The notes beneath the pieces were generated by a model. That model ran no database searches. It was not told the origin of the DNA and saw nothing but the letters and a program-made list of their open reading frames with translations. 64,000 bases of DNA from Aquatica leii (lineage: Eukaryota > Arthropoda > Insecta > Coleoptera > Lampyridae), in assembly GCA_035610365.1 (NCBI GenBank), contig CM069432.1, forward strand, positions 186,419,027 to 186,483,026. Reading direction: 5' to 3'. The stretch's first letter is position 1; every line of letters begins with the position of its first letter. Shown in pieces: positions 22,709 to 36,062 of the stretch. A program made the position numbers and the translations under genes.

Positions 22709-23791
22709 TAATTTCCCGTACACATCATTTTAGGTATTTAACAATTTTATTTCTTAATTAAAATGCAAATGACAACATATATTTTATGAAATAGTAATAT
22801 TACTACAAATGTTTTTAAAATAAAAAAAATAACTTTGACAACCTCATAAAATATATAGATTTATTATATAATTTGTCACATTTGTTTTAAACAATAAATC
22901 AATTACAAAACAACAATGAAACTTTTGAGAACGTGACTCTTGTGTATAGTATTTCTCGTATTAGAACCGTTATACCAACGATTGAAAAATATGTTTACTA
23001 GGTATAAGTAATATTTGTTTGATATGATTATATAATAGTATTTTTTAATAAAAATTAATTTTTTATATTAATTTTATCATTTTTGACAAAATTTAAATTT
23101 TATTGTATTACACTATATGTATGAACACACGCATCATACCTTGCCATGTTTAACTGGCGATAAGGAAGGACGAAGAATTGAACAGTGTGACGATCGCTCA
23201 AGGCAGCGTGCTTTTCGTATTGTTGCACAAGAAGACAGCTAAAAGAAGCTTAAAGAGAATAGATGCGATGACCGAAAGAAAAAGAAGAAGAATATATGTT
23301 TACGCGTCAACGAAAACCATAACGTTTATTAAAATATGTATTAGAACAGAAATGTATAATCATTGTATAATTTAATGCTTATTTACACTGTTTGGGTACA
23401 TTGTCTTTGAATTCATTCGGCTTGTTGTATTATGTATTTTGTTTTAATACCTGCCGAAGTGTCTATTGTTCTCTCTACGTAGTTATTTATTGCTTTTTTT
23501 ACTTATTTCAAAACTAACATTACAAAAATATATGCATATATACATTGTAAAAAATTCCTCAATTTCCAATACTTTGCAAGTAAACTTTGATTGCTGAATG
23601 TTATTGTTTTATTCTAAATAATAATTGTTTTTTTCTCAATAGGAAGTCGGTGGTAGGCAAAAATTAACTTGCTATGGATATAGTTCTTGGCGACGTTTTG
23701 CAGACTAAAATGTGTTTGTTTCTTCGGGACAAATTATTTTGCACAATTACAATTTAATTGTGACCTGTAACTGTTAACAAGGATTGAAGGA
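22709..23791. other. AT-rich DNA, unrecognised
   Basis: The patch 23140-23320 is less AT-rich and purine-rich. Its best frame (23178-23375) has a basic run but resembles nothing I know, and I do not call a gene. Confidence 0.4.
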
Positions 23792-24025
23792 GTTTTAGGA
23801 ATCAAAGCAAGTTAACGTTAAAACATTATGGAACTAATAGCGTGTGTAAGTAACGTATTTGTACCGCTATCGTTTGCAACCTTTTAGTAATCAAAAACGG
23901 TTTAAAGCTTTGCATTTATTCATTACCTTGTTTTCACTATCATCATCTAACGTGAATAAAACATTTGTTTCCATATAAAGCCATGTCATTGACTAACTAT
24001 AATGTATATACACAAGGCTATCACT
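23792..24025 (+). repeat. Dispersed repeat family 1, copy 2
   Basis: Inverted relative to 16118-16367, with the shared blocks listed there. It ends near CTAACTATAATGTATATACACAAGGCTATC. Confidence 0.7.
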
Positions 24026-24992
24026 ATAAGTTTGAAAGTTGCACTTGTTCGTCTAAAAGGTTTCTGTCGTTTTTATACTTTTTCTTAGAATTATACCGTA
24101 CAAGCAAAGTTATAAAACGGGTAGCAACAAAATCAGAAAGAAAGTTAAAACCTTTGTTAATAATTCGTGAAACGGATCCAAATACTTTGTTAATAAACTC
24201 ATCGTATTTGTTCAGATTTAGATTCATTCGAACTTAGTTACGTGCTTGTGAACTGCGTAATATTCACTAATAGTTTTAATTTCTTGCAAATTTTTTTATC
24301 CTAAAAAAATTATGATTATAAAAATTATTATTCGCCGTTACGATGATTACTGGAATCTGCATGTTTGACACGTTGAGTAATTAAATCAGTAAAATAACAA
24401 AATTACTTCATTTGCAACAACAAAATGTGCAAATCAACTCAATAAGTTTTTTTAAAACTGCGTAACAATTCGAAAGAGACTGATTGTCGTTTAACATTTA
24501 TCTACAATTAGTACTTTCATACTTGCATCGCAAAGTAAAAGTAAAAATAGTAACATTGACATTGTAATCGCTTGCAAATGCCGCTCATGCTAATTCTACA
24601 TCCGGTTAGAAATTCTATTTTTTATTCAATGACTAACTTTTGTTTCTTTGCTAATTCAACTTAGTATTAATTATTAATAAAAATATAATTTTAGCTATGT
24701 TTTTTTTACTTTTTATGCTTATCCTTTCATTGAAGTTATACTTTAATTAAACTTCCTACCAATTCTTCTTTAGATGCAGTAAAACTTGTTGTGAACTTAT
24801 TCATCTTAATTACAATTAGAATAAAAATAAAATATACTTCAAAAAAAGTAATAAATCTGTATGGTACAAAGTATACATGTGGACAACAGAAATATTCAAC
24901 TTTATGTACAAAGTTCTGGTCATCCATTTCGAGTTCGACCATAGAACCCAGTAGATCACGTTAATCGTTTTTATTATATTTAGAAAGACAAA
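24026..24992. other. AT-rich DNA upstream of the H4 relic
   Basis: No promoter motif typical of replication-dependent histone genes is evident, and no other histone gene lies nearby. Confidence 0.4.
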
Positions 24993-25304
<312 letters not shown>

Positions 25305-25503
25305 GGTATAAGAAGAAGAAGAAAACAGGTCGACGAGCTGCCGAAAAAGAGGAAGAAAAAAAAACAAATGGGTTAAAAAACTCAATAGACGTAAAATAAT
25401 AGAAAATTTATTTTTTATTTTGTTTTAGAAGTATTATTACAACACATCACAATTCAGTTGTAAACGATGATGTTAAAATAAAAGCTAAAATAGTATTTTA
25501 TTA

Positions 25504-25807
25504 TAAAGGTACGATTCCGATCCACGCGGCACGGGCAGGCAGCGACAGTATGTGCCGCAACAACAGACGGCATTACTTTGCAGTATTAATTTGTATGGGA
25601 CCGATTCCGTCATACGACTGCAACTCTCGTACGACATGTCGTGATTTGTTTTGACGCATAGTTGCACTTGTAGTAGTATGTCGGAATCGATCTCATAGAA
25701 ATTAATACTATAAAATAATGCCGTCTGCCGTCGCGCCACTTGCTATCGCCGTCTGCCGCTGCTTTCTGCCGCTGCCGTCTGCCGCGTAGATCGGAATCGT
25801 ACCTTAA
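25504..25807. mobile_element. 298-bp fold-back MITE with TAA target duplication (PIF/Harbinger-like)
   Basis: The element 25507-25804 begins AGGTACGATTCCGATC and ends GATCGGAATCGTACCT, flanked by TAA at 25504-25506 and 25805-25807. The two halves are long, imperfect inverted repeats: each contains a GC-rich GCCG/CTGCC tract, CAGACGGCATTA, TAGTATTAATTT and an internal GATTCCG. The interior is almost entirely stem. A 3-bp TAA duplication fits PIF/Harbinger insertion. The ORFs that cross it are by-products of the palindrome. Confidence 0.85.
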
Positions 25808-27590
25808 CAACAGCTGGCGCTAAATTTATGTATTAACGGTAGGATACCCATATTAAGTTTGTAAAATTTTTGTATAGATGGTAGTAATATCGGTACATCT
25901 GAATACAAGTGATAGTATGCAACTAAAACTACACAAACTCATAAATCTTATTTGAGCGGTCCTAAATTTTAAACAATAGACTTAGGGTACTCTAAAGGGT
26001 ACTCAGGTAACTGATATATTTGTTTGTACTTGCCCGGATGGGCAGCGTATATCTATTCAAATATTTTTTTATAGTATACATAAAAGTACTGGTAATTGCA
26101 TTTTAATTGCATATCACTATAATCTAAATCGAATACATTTTTTTCTTGAAAGTAATACGGTACAAGTTCTTTTAAAGACATTGTTTTGTTTGTTATTATC
26201 AAATAATAAAAAATGTGTGGTTTTTTTCGGGTATTCTGATTGTCTAGCGCTGGTGGTTTGTATTATATTCTTATCAAAAACGGATTGCACAATGCACAGT
26301 AACGTTCGCTTTCTTTGGCTACTAGACGCTGTTCCCCCTCTCTTTTCACACACTATGCGCTTATTGTTTAATTTGTTTTTACAAAAAAAAATCTAATTGT
26401 ATAAGAGCGACTTCTTTAAAAACAATTTGATTATTTAGTTTTATAAGCAAAAGTTTATAATGAAATATGTATTTATATTACGCATATACATTCAAAAATT
26501 TGCAAACAAAATCGTTAGTCGTGAATTAATGTCACAAATAAAATAACAATGCTGTGTGCAAAGTATCTATTAAACCATTGATTGAGAAATATACATGTGT
26601 ATTTTGATTTATATTCTAGTTTTCATGTCTCTTTGGATTCTAGAATCGACAAGTTCCGGAATACAATGCGTTTCTCAAAATTTAATTAATCTTAATAACA
26701 TTTTTTTACAAAATATCTCGTCTTAATTTATTTTAATAATTGCTAGATCCACATTTGTATATAATACATAATACTAAACAGCAAATGTTTTTTTTACAGT
26801 ACGCATTTGTCCTTGAAATTGATGCACATAGCTATGGTTTTGTTTTAAATATAACTCGCCCCTTTCATTTACAGCAACGCAAATTTTTTAATTTTATATT
26901 GCATTTTCTTTAATTTTTTTGGTTTCATAATGAAAATAAACACTTATTTACTTCTATAATTGTACTATCGTCAATCGTCCGACTTGTTTGCAAAAAAATG
27001 TATTTATCGTGAATAAAAAAATACTTATTTGTTCAAATATGCTTTACCCGTAATCGGCAAATTCTTGTTTTATAAACTCCACCTCCGAGTACCTGCTGCC
27101 CCTGTCATTTTAAATAAAACTGATTTTCGAAATAATTGTTACTCGTACATGCTTCAAATTTCACATTTACTTGGCTAAATGCGTTGACTAGGACTTAACA
27201 TAATTTCAAAAATATTCTTTAAACATTAAGATTGTTATAAGAAAAAAACGTTTTTATTTGATGAATTGTGCAATAAAATTGTTCATAACTTCTACAAATA
27301 TTGTAATTATTGAGAGAAACTTCTTTAATGCCTAGAACACTATATAACCAATTATTGGTCAAAATTTGACCTACACAACTTTAATACATTTATAAAAAAT
27401 TGATCTGAAAGTTTTAACTTTTATATTGCTTATTAATAAAGATGGAGAAGTTTGCAAAAAATGAAAATTATTGTCACAAAATATTTTGTTAGATTTCAAT
27501 TAAATAAATTTTCCAAAGTTTATTGTTATTACATAAATTCCATTTTGTCTAGCGCTTTAATTCGCAGGTATCCTACCGTTAATAGTCTTA
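25808..27590. other. AT-rich DNA bounded by an 18-bp inverted pair
   Basis: TATTAACGGTAGGATACC at 25831-25848 recurs inverted at 27567-27584. The interval between holds no recognisable ORF. It may be the termini of a decayed element of about 1.75 kb, or chance retention of a repeat. Confidence 0.4.
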
Positions 27591-30500
27591 ATTTACACAT
27601 GTTAAAAACAAATTATAAAATTTTTTAATAATTTTTTTATTAAAAACCGTATATATAGCAGATTATTTTTAATAAATTTGGCAAAAAACTGGTGATTTCG
27701 TGTATAGTAAGTGTACAATTTTTATTTTTAGATATTTTTAATACGGCAAAAAGTTATATAACCAAATCGAAAAAAAAATTTAAGTTCTACAAATTAATAT
27801 CGCAAAAAACAGTAACGTAAATGTAGCGTAAGCAATGAAAAAGTTTATTTGATAAAATTAGCAAAAGTCGAGATGTACCGCAATAAAAAACAAAATAATT
27901 TTATATTGTTATTATTTGATGTTACCTGTACTGAATTTCTTTTTATTCTAGTTGTACTTTTTACCAAAATGTTTTAGAACAGTCGCAACGTTATTTTTTA
28001 CACAAATAAAATAAGAAATTTAAGAGCTTATTGAATATTGATATTAATGTGATAAATTATTTGCTTTTTGGCGTAGCGTAGAAAGCGGACGCGCTAATTG
28101 AACGAATTATTTAGTAGACCCTGAATAAGAGTTATGAAGGATAATCCCTAAGGCAATAACCACATACTGGTTGATATCCGTTAATCGGGTTCTGAGATAA
28201 ATTCAATGTGGGTACATAATTCGATGTTCAATTTTAAAAGTAAATACAATTTTCGGATAACTACACAAAGAGAAAAAATCACCGTTGCAATTGAAACAAA
28301 ACATCAAAAACAAATATCAAGTATTTTTTAATTTAAAACGGTGTTGATTACACAAAATTTTTCTAAATTGTTTAAATAATTTTAACGTTAGCACTTCAGC
28401 GAGACGTTAAAAAGATTACTAGCAGATGTTGAAAGCGTGAAAACCGAGAAACACAAAACAGAAATGTATCGGGATGGTACAGCTCATTTGAGGCATAAGC
28501 ATTTAGTTGTTTTGTATCTCAAATAATGTTTATTCTATGCACTTGTAATGCCGCATAGCGTTTGAAATTATTCAGGTCGCTAGACAAACACGCACGGGGT
28601 CATTTCAGTTAGAAGCTGTGGGTAATGCGGAATAAACTAGCTACGGTATATATCCGAAAGCTTCCGGGAAACCAGGGACAGCTAAACAGATTTCAGAGGT
28701 CATCGACAACATTTGTTCACACATGTATATTACGCGACGCTCAATTCTCGAACATTTTGTTCGCGATTTTTATCGAAAACTCATTTGTGACACTTACATA
28801 AAGCTTTAGAAAAATCTACAGCCGTTTCAATTTTTAAACCAAAACTTTTTACTCACTATTTTTTTTTGTATCCTACATTCAAGTCGGTAAAGCAATTTTC
28901 CATTTTATATATCTTTGTTGAAACAAAAAGAAAATGGCAAGTACTTTTTCTGAAGTTTTATAAATTTTTATCAATCCTAACAAACGTTTTTTTATATTTA
29001 ATTTATTTAAAACAAATACCACAAACAATTAACTTTTATTGTACAAAAATTAAAAAACACTGCATACAGAAAATATTAATATCATTAGCTTTTTAAAATA
29101 GAATATTATGTTACGAGGAAAGGACACAATGTTTTTGTGTTGACTCTGCGCTTGCGGCTGAATAAAAACAAAAAGAATTTTGATATGTTTAAAAAAAATA
29201 TAAATTTTATTTTCTTTAAGAACTAAATAAAACGTAGTAATTTTATATTTGTGTTTTACTTTATTTTAAACCAAAAAATTAATGTACTGCAAAATATATA
29301 AAACTGTTTGCTGATTTTTCTTAAATATTATTTTAAAAATAAACTCAATTAGCACAAAAAAGTCGTAAAACCCTTATTCTGTTTGATTTTTTAAACAAAA
29401 TCATAATTAAATATAATTCTTTTAACGTATTATTAAAAGCTTACAACGAATAAAAATTACGAGTATTGTCAAATTTATAAGTAATATAAGGATATGACAA
29501 TTATAAAACTATATCTGTTAAATTCAACAAAAAGCATTGAACCTAAAAATCATACTTACATCGTGTGAAAATAAGCTAAATAAAAATAATTTATTGCTCA
29601 GCAATATAACAAGAATGTTTAGTTACAACTGTTTTAAAGAGGTAGAAGTTCTAGAAGATACAAGTGTAAGAACAAAAAATTTAATCAAAAATACGTGTAA
29701 TTAAAGCAATATTAAATAAATTAAAAAATAAAATCAACATTAATACATCGAATTTTGACAACGTAAAAGAAAGGGAAGGATGCAATTGACATTTCGATAC
29801 GGCAACGATTATTGTATACAGTCGGCAATCACACAAGGTTTACTCTACAATTTATTCAATCATTTTTTTCGCTTTATAAAAAGATTTCAGCGTGTGTTCT
29901 TAACATGCAAAGTTCAAATATTTTTCGTACCTGAAGACGACATCATAAATAAATGGCACTAATTGTGGGACAAGAATAATTACGTAGTTGATGAATTTTG
30001 AATATACGTCAATTGTCTTGTATATAAGTGTCGCTTCAATATTAATAAAAAAAAATTTAGTATCTATAAAAAAATAAAATATATAAGAAATATAAACCTG
30101 CCGTTTTTAGATAACTACAAAACTAGCAATAAATACAAAGTAAAATCATGAGACGAAACAAGTCATCGAGTTGACCTATTTTTAATGTCATTAAAAAAAA
30201 ACTATGTAGTGTCAAAATATGTAACGATTTATTGTTATTAGAGATAGACGGTTTGTATATTAAAATTAAATGAACCAACTTTCTTGCGTTGTCATTCTGT
30301 TCTTGAACCCTGCTTATCACATAAGAAAGTTGCGCAACATTAAAAATTTGTTTGAAAGATTAACATAAAAATACCTGTGCTTAATACTAATTTTGACATC
30401 TAACGATTTTTTCATTACCTGAAGAGAATTTATAGATAATTTTAACCAAAATTTAATTTATTATTAACTAATTTATAAATCTTTTAGTTACTGATAAGCA

Positions 30501-31650
30501 AATTAAGCTTGGTAGTTAACTTTGAAACCAAATTTTTAGATACAACCTATAGTACCATATAGGGTTATTAATTTTGACCTACGGTTTACGTTTATGTTTT
30601 TTTTTCTTTTTTAATTTCCGACTAAATGATTACCTCTATCAAATTTAATTTGAACATTTTTATCGACATATGACAATTATTATAAAAAACTAAATCACCA
30701 TCAAAATTTAAACACAATAGAAAATAATCAGTTACTGCCTGTCTCACGGTGTAGCACAAAGAATTTGAGGTAACAGTGATGCATTTACGATTATCATACA
30801 GCATCGTTTAGATAACGCAATTCATCTTTTTTGTTGTACTAAGTGTTTAAATAAGTTTCTCCTTGTATTTACATAATAGATTCTTAAGTTTTACGTTTTG
30901 ATATTAAATTTGATTATCACAAATAACAAACTTAGAAACACGTCAAAAAATACTTTCTTTTATGTGTACCGTCAGGTGTCACGTTAACAGTTGTAGCCGT
31001 CTTAATTAGAAACAATATAGGGTATTTTGTAACCGTATCTACCACATTCACAATTAACTTATAACCTTCCGATTAATTAGGTATATTGACCAAAGTGCAA
31101 CAAAATTGTTAAGATTCGTTTACACGTTTGTAAATTCTCATCAGCCTCTGAAAAACATTTTACAAAAAATTGTATTCTAAAAAGCCGCTAAAATATTTAA
31201 TAAGAGCTTTTTTCATTTCTACATGCAACGATTTTTCAAATGTCACCATTAGAATTTTTTTAGTGTTGCACTTGGTTAATAAATTAACGCTTTAGCTATT
31301 TGAAAAAATAAACACATAATTTACAAAATTATATACACAATTGATCTCTCTAAAGCTATAAAATCACCAAATCAATAATTGGTTAATTATGCAAAACTTA
31401 ATTTAAAACTAAATGTATTTTTTTGTACATAATGTTTGATTTTTAAGTCGTACCTTTTATAATCTAGTTTATCTAACGCGTCAAACAATGAGTAATTGTT
31501 TCTCTTATACTCAAAAACAAGACTAAATTGTGATGTTCAGTTATGATGGTACGACTTATATGACTGATAAGCAAACTTGTCCTGCTTTATAATAATTTTG
31601 TTCTAGCTGTGAAAGTGACAGAGCCAAATATCAAATATCTTGTTTTTTAC
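27591..31650. other. AT-rich DNA, nothing recognised
   Basis: A patch at 28380-28700 is less AT-rich but its frames match nothing I know. There is no fold-back and no RNA gene. Confidence 0.4.
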
Positions 31651-31654
31651 AGGT

Positions 31655-31830
31655 ACCAGTTTTCAGAATTCCTCTAAATACAGATGCAGATGCGTCAGTT
31701 ACAAAAGTTATGAAATTTGCTGTAAAGCATTAAAGTTAGGGCGTGCACTATACACAGGCACCACTTTCAAGTTGGTGGTAAACATAGAAATCCTATCACA
31801 TAATTTGCACCTATGCTTTTTATTTTATCA
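31655..31830 (+). pseudogene. Possible piggyBac transposase scrap
   Basis: ASVTKVMKFAVKH, then after a frame change ALKLGRALYTGTTF followed by VVNIEILSHNLHLC, has the spacing of the piggyBac segment normally reading xVxKLxxxLxxKGRTLYTDNFYTSxxLAxxLLxxxTxLxGT. The central Asp of YTDNF is Gly here. It is short and broken by a stop; a chance likeness is possible. Confidence 0.4.
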
Positions 31831-33766
31831 TAACAACGGAAATTACAATCTATTGTTTTATATCAAAAATAAACGCAAATGTCAGCAAATTCGTACTTTT
31901 ACAACTGATTCCTTAATATAAAATTTTAAAGAAATGACAAACAATTTGCCACGGAAATTTTCCGCGGTCTCATTATACTAGCAACAGTTTTACATATAAG
32001 AAAATTTTTGTGTTGTAGATCTCAAAGTATTCATGTAATATTCTTGTTCAGTGGTGTTGATGACTAGTTTGTGTAAAAATAAATAATCAATACTTATTAC
32101 AATTAGTTAAATAGTGTCATTTTTACATGTATGGATTATACATTTCATAATTATCTATGATAAGTGTAGAAAATCAAAAAACATGGTTATTATGGTTTTA
32201 ATTTAGTTATCAGTAATGATTGTTCATAAAAATTTGCTCATTTTTATTTTTACGCTTTATTATATCTGCAATAAATTATTATTTAAAACATTATTTAAAA
32301 TCCTAAAGATTCTTCTAAGAGCCTGCCTATAAAATGACTGCATTTTTTTACGACTTCATATATAATTTAACTACCGTTGTAGGGCAGGTATTATTGTATT
32401 TGCCACGAAGTTTTTTTAGTAGAATCTTAAATAAACGTTTTACTCAAGCGAAACCATGTACAAAAATTAGTTGTATTTGAATACTTTCAATAATAGAGTG
32501 TCTTCATGAACCTTAAATTTTACTTGAATTGTCTCTACTAATTAGCAAACTATCTAAATAAAAAATTAATTATAAAAATACCTCAGTTTTTGCATTGTCT
32601 GTGAAGATACATAATATTAAAAAAGTAGCTGTAAACGTATGTTTTAAGATGGAATTAAAATGGCACATCATTGACTTGACGTCACGTTTTATATAAACAA
32701 CCGTTAAATTAAATGTTTTGAAGCTAATGAGATATTAAACACAATCGAATTGTTGTAAAAGTGAATTTAATTTTGTCTGAATTGAAAATTATACCAAAAA
32801 TAAGTTCAGAAAAATTTATTAAAGTTGCTTCTAATAATTTGTTTTTTTTTACACTAACACTCTTTAAAGTATTTGTTGCAAATGAACTAGTATTACTACT
32901 AGCATTGATTTACAAAAATTTTGTATATTTTTTTACAGCACACAAATTGCAGACAGTGTTTTTTTACTATTTTTTTAAAATTCATTTTTGATTTATAGGA
33001 AAATCTTGGCTTGGTCTTGGCATTGATTCAATGGCATTAACTAAAATTTGTGTGTAGTAATTGTAATTACCGCATGCAAATTATGTAATAACATTTGAAT
33101 AAGCATACCAAAACATACAAAACACGTGCAATAAAAGAAAACTTAAACAACGTAAATAAAAACAATAGTAAATTAAAAAATTAGTTTCATAAAGCACGAC
33201 TTTTTTGCACGCGTCCAAGTTTGAATTGCAAAAAAGACTTTACAAAACAAATTTTTTATATTATTTTTTCTATTTGGCATGTGTAGCGTCTAATAGATTC
33301 TAAATTAATTGAAAGATTTTTGTATCATTAATACGTTTGGTACACATTACTTAAAAAAGGCGGCTGTGATTAATAAACTTATATGTGACTTACAGTTACA
33401 TGCAAAAGATGTTGATAAAAAAATACTTGCATAAAAGACTCAAAATGTAAAAGTAAAAGTTAACCTCAAAACAGCGTCAAAAATGTTAAAAGTTTAATTA
33501 AGCTTATGGACTGTTGAACACACTCTAATGGAACTTACCTTATTAGAGTGTATACACTAAAATTTGCAATCTTTAATTTACACAAAACGCGTAGGCCGAC
33601 GGAATAAAAGCTTTGTTACAGTTTAACTATTTAAGATTTATTAAAATTAAATAAGCAAACAAAATTTAATAAAAAAATAAGTTAAAAAAATTAAAATAAG
33701 TCAACATAACAAAAAAAAAGTTATTACATAATTAAGAAAAGCGTTTTAGACCTCCTAATGCTTGAT
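31831..33766. other. AT-rich DNA, nothing recognised
   Basis: There are only short ORFs without domains. A 9-bp inverted repeat (CACTCTAAT/ATTAGAGTG) at 33518-33551 is too small to interpret. Confidence 0.4.
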
Positions 33767-34328
33767 TAAACTAAGATTCGTAAACCGTTTATCTTGTAGA
33801 AGAGGCTATAAAAACTACTTTATAAGTTTCCTTACGGCGACGTTTTGTGGAACGGTTGTGTCCACTTCTTCACGCCAACTGAATTTATTAAAAAAGAAAA
33901 CAACATAAGTAAAAAGGCAGTTACAATTCGGTGAAAACTAGAAATTTATCTTCTACTTATTATAAATGCTGTTTGATAAATATAGATGATTACTTACGGA
34001 AAACAAATACACAGTAGAATGGTCCCAAACAACGTCATTAATACAAAATTAATAAATAAGGAAAAAGAATTAATGTAAAAATACACGAAAACCACTACAA
34101 ACTAAATCACTAACATTACAATTTTATGTTCGTGTGATATAAAATATAAGCAATAAAAAGATAACCCAAAACATATCCAAGGTCTAGGAAATTTTTGAGA
34201 TAAGGTTATTATAAACTGTACTAAGGTTGTTGGTATCAGTGTTGAAATTAACATTATTCTTATGTTGTGTAATAAAGTAGTTTTTATAGCCTCTCCTACA
34301 ATATAAAGGGTTTACCAATCTTAGTTTA
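33767..34328. mobile_element. Inverted-repeat (MITE-like) element, about 560 bp
   Basis: The left arm 33767-33823 (TAAACTAAGATTCGTAAACC...AGGCTATAAAAACTACTTTA) is repeated inverted at 34272-34328 with a few mismatches. The internal 450 bp has no ORF. I cannot fix the outer ends or a target duplication; similarity fades outside the arms. Confidence 0.7.
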
Positions 34329-35370
34329 TTACATGATCTGAATAAAATATTAAAAAAAACAAAATAAACTAAAATATGTAGATTATAAATAAATTAAGGC
34401 AATGCAATAAATTGGGTTAAGCACCTTAAATCAAGCTTAATTTAAAATTTGCAAAACCTTGTACGCAAAAGACTAATAAAAAATCTTGTAATATAAAATA
34501 ACAAAAATCAAAAATCTTAAGACTAATGTCTGGTAATATTAATTTGATGAGTTTAACATAGTTGCTAATATACAAATTGTAAAGTGTTACATAATGTCTT
34601 CATAATCAAACAAGTGATAAAGATAACGTAAATCTCGCAAATATTAGTTCTCTAACGGTCAACAAAATATAAACTTTTCTTGATAAAATCAAAGCTTGTA
34701 AATCACCTAAGTGTGCAAAATTAAAATCACAATCGATTTTAAACGGTAAGTATAAATACCTGAAAATATTCTCGTAGCTTCAAGCAGTGAGCTTTTTGAT
34801 TGGTGGAAAGGCTTCTAAGACGATATTGCCAAAAATTCGGGTGATTCATAGGGTCTATCGGAAGTTGATCAAACCGCCAAAAAAGCAAAATTGAATTGTG
34901 TCCCACAACACAATCCACAATATTGAATTTTGGGTTGATTCACGATCTCTAGTCTAGTGTCGGAAAAATTGTACGCTGCTACTCGCTGATGGTAGTGTAA
35001 ATTTGCTGGACAAGAAATAAGTTTGGCGAGTATTGTAAGCTTCAGTAACTAAGTGCCAGTGGTCGTAGTAAGAACTTATACACATAAATGCTAAACTGCT
35101 GGCCACCAAAAAAGTTATAAATTACAAAACTCTTGCATGTAGCGCTAATAAATAAAATAATTTTTGATGCGCAGCGTACAAACCAACTTGTTCCACACGT
35201 TGTACTTAACCATACGGTTTTGCTTTCCTAAACGCCATAAAAGAAATGTTCAAAAATGATTATCCTATATAGGGTGATAACGATTGTTTTAAAATTCTTT
35301 TAAAAATCAAAAATTCCAGGCAACCCATGCTGCTCACACGTAATGAAAATAACCCATCTAAAATAATTCA
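34329..35370. other. Unrecognised DNA with a less AT-rich patch
   Basis: The segment 34760-35060 is less AT-rich and can be read in short frames (for example SSELFDWWKGF) that match no family I can name. It may be the 5' part of the Crypton relic downstream, or another decayed element. Confidence 0.35.
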
Positions 35371-36062
35371 AGTGTACAAGGAAACATGTTGTAGTATATA
35401 TCAGAAAACATCTTATTGGCTTATTTTAAAATGAAAATTAAAACAAGATACAAAATTGTAGATATTTCTCAGTACATCACATTACACACGTTTTTAAAAC
35501 GATTGTTAAATGGCTACGTAGCATAAAAATCAAAAATTTTAGAAACAAACGAAATAATTATCTTTATTCAAAATGCAGATAACGAAGTTTACCTGGCCAT
35601 AAAAATAGGTTAAATCGTTAGGTATAAATGTATCTAATTAATTAAAAAGTGTATATTATTCACTAGTAGATAGTTTTAGTAATGGCATATAATGGTGCCT
35701 ACAGAAGTGATAAAATGACAAAGAGGATAATATCTCTAAAACAAAAAATGATATGCCACAATTATTTGCCATTAAAATAATCTATGGATAGCATTAATAA
35801 AACAGTATGTCAACTTTCGACTAAAAAAAAAATTCACCGCTGCTTCTTTATTACCAATTAAATTTACTGCATATCGCCATCAATACAATTGGAAGAATGC
35901 CTAAGATCATAGCTGATTATTTAAAATTACCAAAACTAGAAATCTATGGAGACTATTTTAGACGTTAGTAACTATAAAGCACCACGAAAGATAGAAGTCA
36001 TCTGCCGTAGCTGAAAGCTACATAGAAAATCACTAAAAAGATTTAAAAGTAGTTCAAATGTT
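35371..36062 (+). pseudogene. Crypton-type tyrosine recombinase relic C
   Basis: The reading gives KIVDISQYITLH, then FLKRLLNGYVA, a stop, and KSKILETNEIIIFIQNADNE (35525-35595), which ends at VYLAIKI, the recurrent pre-intron position. After about 90 bp, NGAYRSDKMTKRIIS (35690-35735) corresponds to the GACRRDELTKL catalytic-arginine block, with Cys to Tyr. The C-terminal half reads NTIGRMPKIIADYLKLPK (35881-35935), then EIYGDYFRR (normally TGHCFRR), and after a frameshift SSAVAESYIEN (35998-36030), which contains the likely catalytic tyrosine. All regions of the protein are represented, but stops and shifts abound. It is on the plus strand, unlike relic A. Confidence 0.75.

Noticed and set aside
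23178-23375. 65-codon plus-strand frame in a less AT-rich patch
   Set aside because: Basic low-complexity run, no family match by eye, no supporting context.
25485-25810. Two minus-strand frames over the fold-back element
   Set aside because: They are created by the palindromic GC-rich MITE sequence, not by a gene.
34760-35060. Readable pieces such as SSELFDWWKGF in a less AT-rich patch
   Set aside because: No family recognised and frames too short.
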